Shown here: positions 61,953 to 64,000 of the stretch, piece by piece
Layout of the letters: every line of letters begins with the position of its first letter
Numbering within the stretch: position 1 is the first letter of the stretch
NCBI RefSeq assembly: GCF_000512565.2
Contig: NC_089301.1
Span: forward strand, 1,550,001-1,614,000
DNA length: 64,000 nt
From: Kwoniella dejecticola CBS 10117
Lineage: Eukaryota > Basidiomycota > Tremellomycetes > Tremellales > Cryptococcaceae
Reading direction: 5' to 3'
The notes under the pieces: model-generated
The model's input: the letters and a program-made list of their open reading frames with translations, nothing else
What the model was told of the DNA's origin: nothing
Databases searched by the model: none
Made by a program: the position numbers and the translations under genes

Positions 61953-63445
61953 ATGGCGCCAAAGAAGGAAGTCAAGGAGAAACAAGTCAAGGGAGATGAA
62001 GGTGAGCTGCACTCCCGGAGAAGCACTGAATAACTGACTATACTACCTTGACACAGCTGAAGAGGTGAGTTGTTGCGTAAGGAGACGCTTTGCGAGAGAT
62101 TAACAGCTCATTCATGATACTTACAGATGGTACTCAGCTATATGAAAGAAGTGAGCTAATAGCTGAGTGACTGTGAAGACGTGAGATCATAGCTTACATC
62201 TCCTGCTGTCACAGACCAATCGCCCTTTCGCAAATGGTAAGTATCATCTCCTTGCCTTGACTCAATGATCCTATCCATAGTCGCCGCTCACGCAAAAGAT
62301 CATCCCCACTCGTCGATATAGCCGATGTATCTGCAAATCTCAAGAATAAAGTACCCAAAGCTGCTGCTGTTAAAGTACTTGCTACGCTTGCAGGTGAGCT
62401 GATCTAAGCTAAGCGCAAATCATTATCGATCATCTTCCTTCTCTCGCTTTTATACTTGTACTCATACCGGTCCAAAGGTGACAGCAGCTGACATTGCTCT
62501 TGATATTCAGAGAAAGGTCAACTATCCGTAAAACCGTATGGGAAACAACTTATATACCTGTATAATCAGGTTAGCTGTCTTGCGCATGACTGCACATCAA
62601 CAGCTGATCGCATCCGTCACAACCACAAAAAGTCCCTTCTCGACGTGCTCGATCCCGGAGACCTCGCTTCTCTCGATAAGGAGATCAAGGGTACCAAAGA
62701 TGAACTGGAAGAGAAGAGGAAAGAGCTCAAGATTTTGCAAACAAGTGAGGACAGCGAATCCGACCATGGCTATGTTGATTTCCATTGATACTTGCGATTC
62801 ACCTTAGCTCTGTCGAGTAAAGAAGCTTTACCTAAAACGAAAGATCTCGCTAAGGAAATCGAGCGTGTCCAAGCTGACGTGAGCAAACCAAACTCGTTGA
62901 CCTTTGCCCAGACGACGTATCCCGCCTGACTGTGGCTTCTCCTGTACTCGCCGTCGCCTGAGTAGTGCTGATGATCCGGGCAGAACGACATTACCCTGAA
63001 AGCTCTCGCGCTTTTCCGTTCTACGTCAGATGGCGAAGCTGCCATCAACCCTTTATCTGCCGAAGAGACGAAGCAGATCGATAAAGATTTCAACAAGTGG
63101 AGGAAAGAATGGACTGACAGAAGGAAGATATACAAGGAGTATGCCACACCTCTCTGCGAAGTCACTTGAAATCGGAGAGCGAGGGTTGCTGACGTATGAT
63201 ACAGATTGCTCGGCATGCTCACTGATGGCGGACAAATCGATCATGTGCCTGCCTTCGAAGAGCAATTGGACATTAGCCACGATGACGATGAAGCTGTAGA
63301 TGTCGAAAAGGGGGAGTTTGTAGCTTTCCCAACTCCAGTCAGACAGATCATCAAAAGACCTGTGGCAGCTACGAAGACGACCAACGGGGATACGAGCGGA
63401 AGCACTGACGAAGGGGGGAAGAAGAAGAAAGCCAAGAAGGCTTAA
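61953..63445 (+). CDS. HOP2: Hop2/PSMC3IP meiotic recombination factor
   Basis: Nine exons (61953..62001, 62057..62064, 62127..62150, 62215..62236, 62322..62393, 62511..62744, 62808..62878, 62984..63138, 63205..63445) join in frame to 291 residues. Exon 2 is 8 nt, exon 3 is 24 nt and exon 4 is 22 nt. The N-terminal winged helix reads MVLSYMKETNRPFA, KAAAVKVLATLAEKGQLSVKPYGKQLIYLYNQ, which is the Hop2 signature. A coiled coil (KEIKGTKDELEEKRKELKIL) and a RKEWTDRRKIYKE helix follow, then an acidic stretch and a lysine-rich end. Hop2 acts with Mnd1 to help Dmc1/Rad51 strand exchange in meiosis. A possible 34-nt intron at 62576 breaks the frame, so I read through it. Confidence 0.9.
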
Positions 63446-64000
63446 ACCCTATAGCCGTGACATTGTGACACCGGAAAGCCGGAGAACGATTTTCCGAAGG
63501 AGTGGGGTTTATTGCGTATTACTTGAAATTGATTCGATGACTTCATATATGTCTATGGTATCAAGTCCGCTCGTTGTAGTTAAATTAGTTGGTCCCGTAC
63601 ACGTGCTACTTTAGCCATGAATGTCGAATCCTCATGTATGTAGAATTAATTCTCTGTGCTTACTCAGAGCATGTCCAGGAATAGAACGGAATCGCATTGG
63701 ACTAGGGCCATGCGATTATCAATTCGTGTAGTGTTGGTGTTCCCAACGGATCCATGATTTCTCGCTGATTACAAATGGATGAGTTCGGTGATGACCGAGC
63801 CTTTTTTAGTGGGATTACCAATCCGCCCGAAAGGATGGTTGACGACCCTGAAAAGATGATGTGATAGCTGGTAATTTACTAATTTCCGACGGGTCAGATA
63901 ACTAGTTGATCATCTTTCCCCCTTAGCCCTTAGCAGTATCATAAGATGAGCAATCTGGCGGAGCGAGGTGCGGACGGCAAGAGAAAGCTATAAATAGCGG
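63446..64000. other. 3' region of HOP2 and upstream region of a gene beyond the window
   Basis: About 555 bp with no gene. A TATA-like box lies at the very end. Confidence 0.4.
63989..63996 (+). promoter_or_regulatory. TATA-like box near window edge
   Basis: TATAAATA lies 4 bp from the edge of the window. If functional it would serve a plus-strand gene starting just outside. Confidence 0.35.

Noticed and set aside
62576..62609. A 34-nt GT...AG intron in HOP2
   Set aside because: It is too short for this genome and shifts the frame out of the Hop2 coiled coil, while reading through stays open and in frame.

Overview
This window looks like nuclear DNA of a tremellomycete yeast (Cryptococcus/Kwoniella-like). 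The lineage is inferred from intron style, gene density and protein families, not from a database match. Almost every gene is cut by many short introns, mostly 50-70 nt, with GTRAGT donors, CTRAY-like branch points and YAG acceptors. Several exons are only 7-33 nt. Genes lie on both strands with short intergenic gaps. I saw no transposon, CRISPR array, rRNA or convincing tRNA.

Layout, left to right: a large PHD-finger protein (+); an AAAP-family amino-acid transporter (+); a 1175-aa low-complexity protein of unknown function (+); a PLP aminotransferase of the ACC-synthase-like class (-); a Nudix hydrolase with a C-terminal membrane segment (+); the ankyrin proteasome chaperone Nas6/gankyrin (+); a cyclase-family metal hydrolase (-) divergent from an MFS sugar transporter (+); a mitochondrial carrier (-) divergent from a mitochondrial protein ending in a J-like domain (+); KTI12 (-) divergent from MDV1 (+); a GNAT acetyltransferase (-); a pirin (-); a very long Ecl1-type zinc protein (-); a gene-free stretch of about 5 kb; a PRELI/Ups lipid-transfer protein (-); a continuous reading frame joining cystathionine beta-lyase to mevalonate kinase (-); a CDCA7-type zinc-finger protein (-); RNase III (+); the vacuolar Qc-SNARE VAM7 (-); the CCCH protein TMA46 (-); and the meiotic recombination factor HOP2 (+).

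The genes are mostly unrelated housekeeping functions. They touch mitochondria (MDV1, PRELI, carrier, J-like protein), RNA and translation (KTI12, RNase III, TMA46), chromatin (PHD, CDCA7-type), amino-acid and sterol metabolism, and trafficking. The most unusual observation is the cystathionine beta-lyase/mevalonate kinase frame: seven phase-consistent exons give one predicted 928-aa protein, with no stop and no obvious splice donor between the two enzymes. Other points of interest are the Ecl1-type domain assembled across an intron at the head of a 716-aa disordered protein, the large gene-free region upstream of it, the J-like protein, and runs of micro-exons in HOP2 and the mitochondrial carrier.
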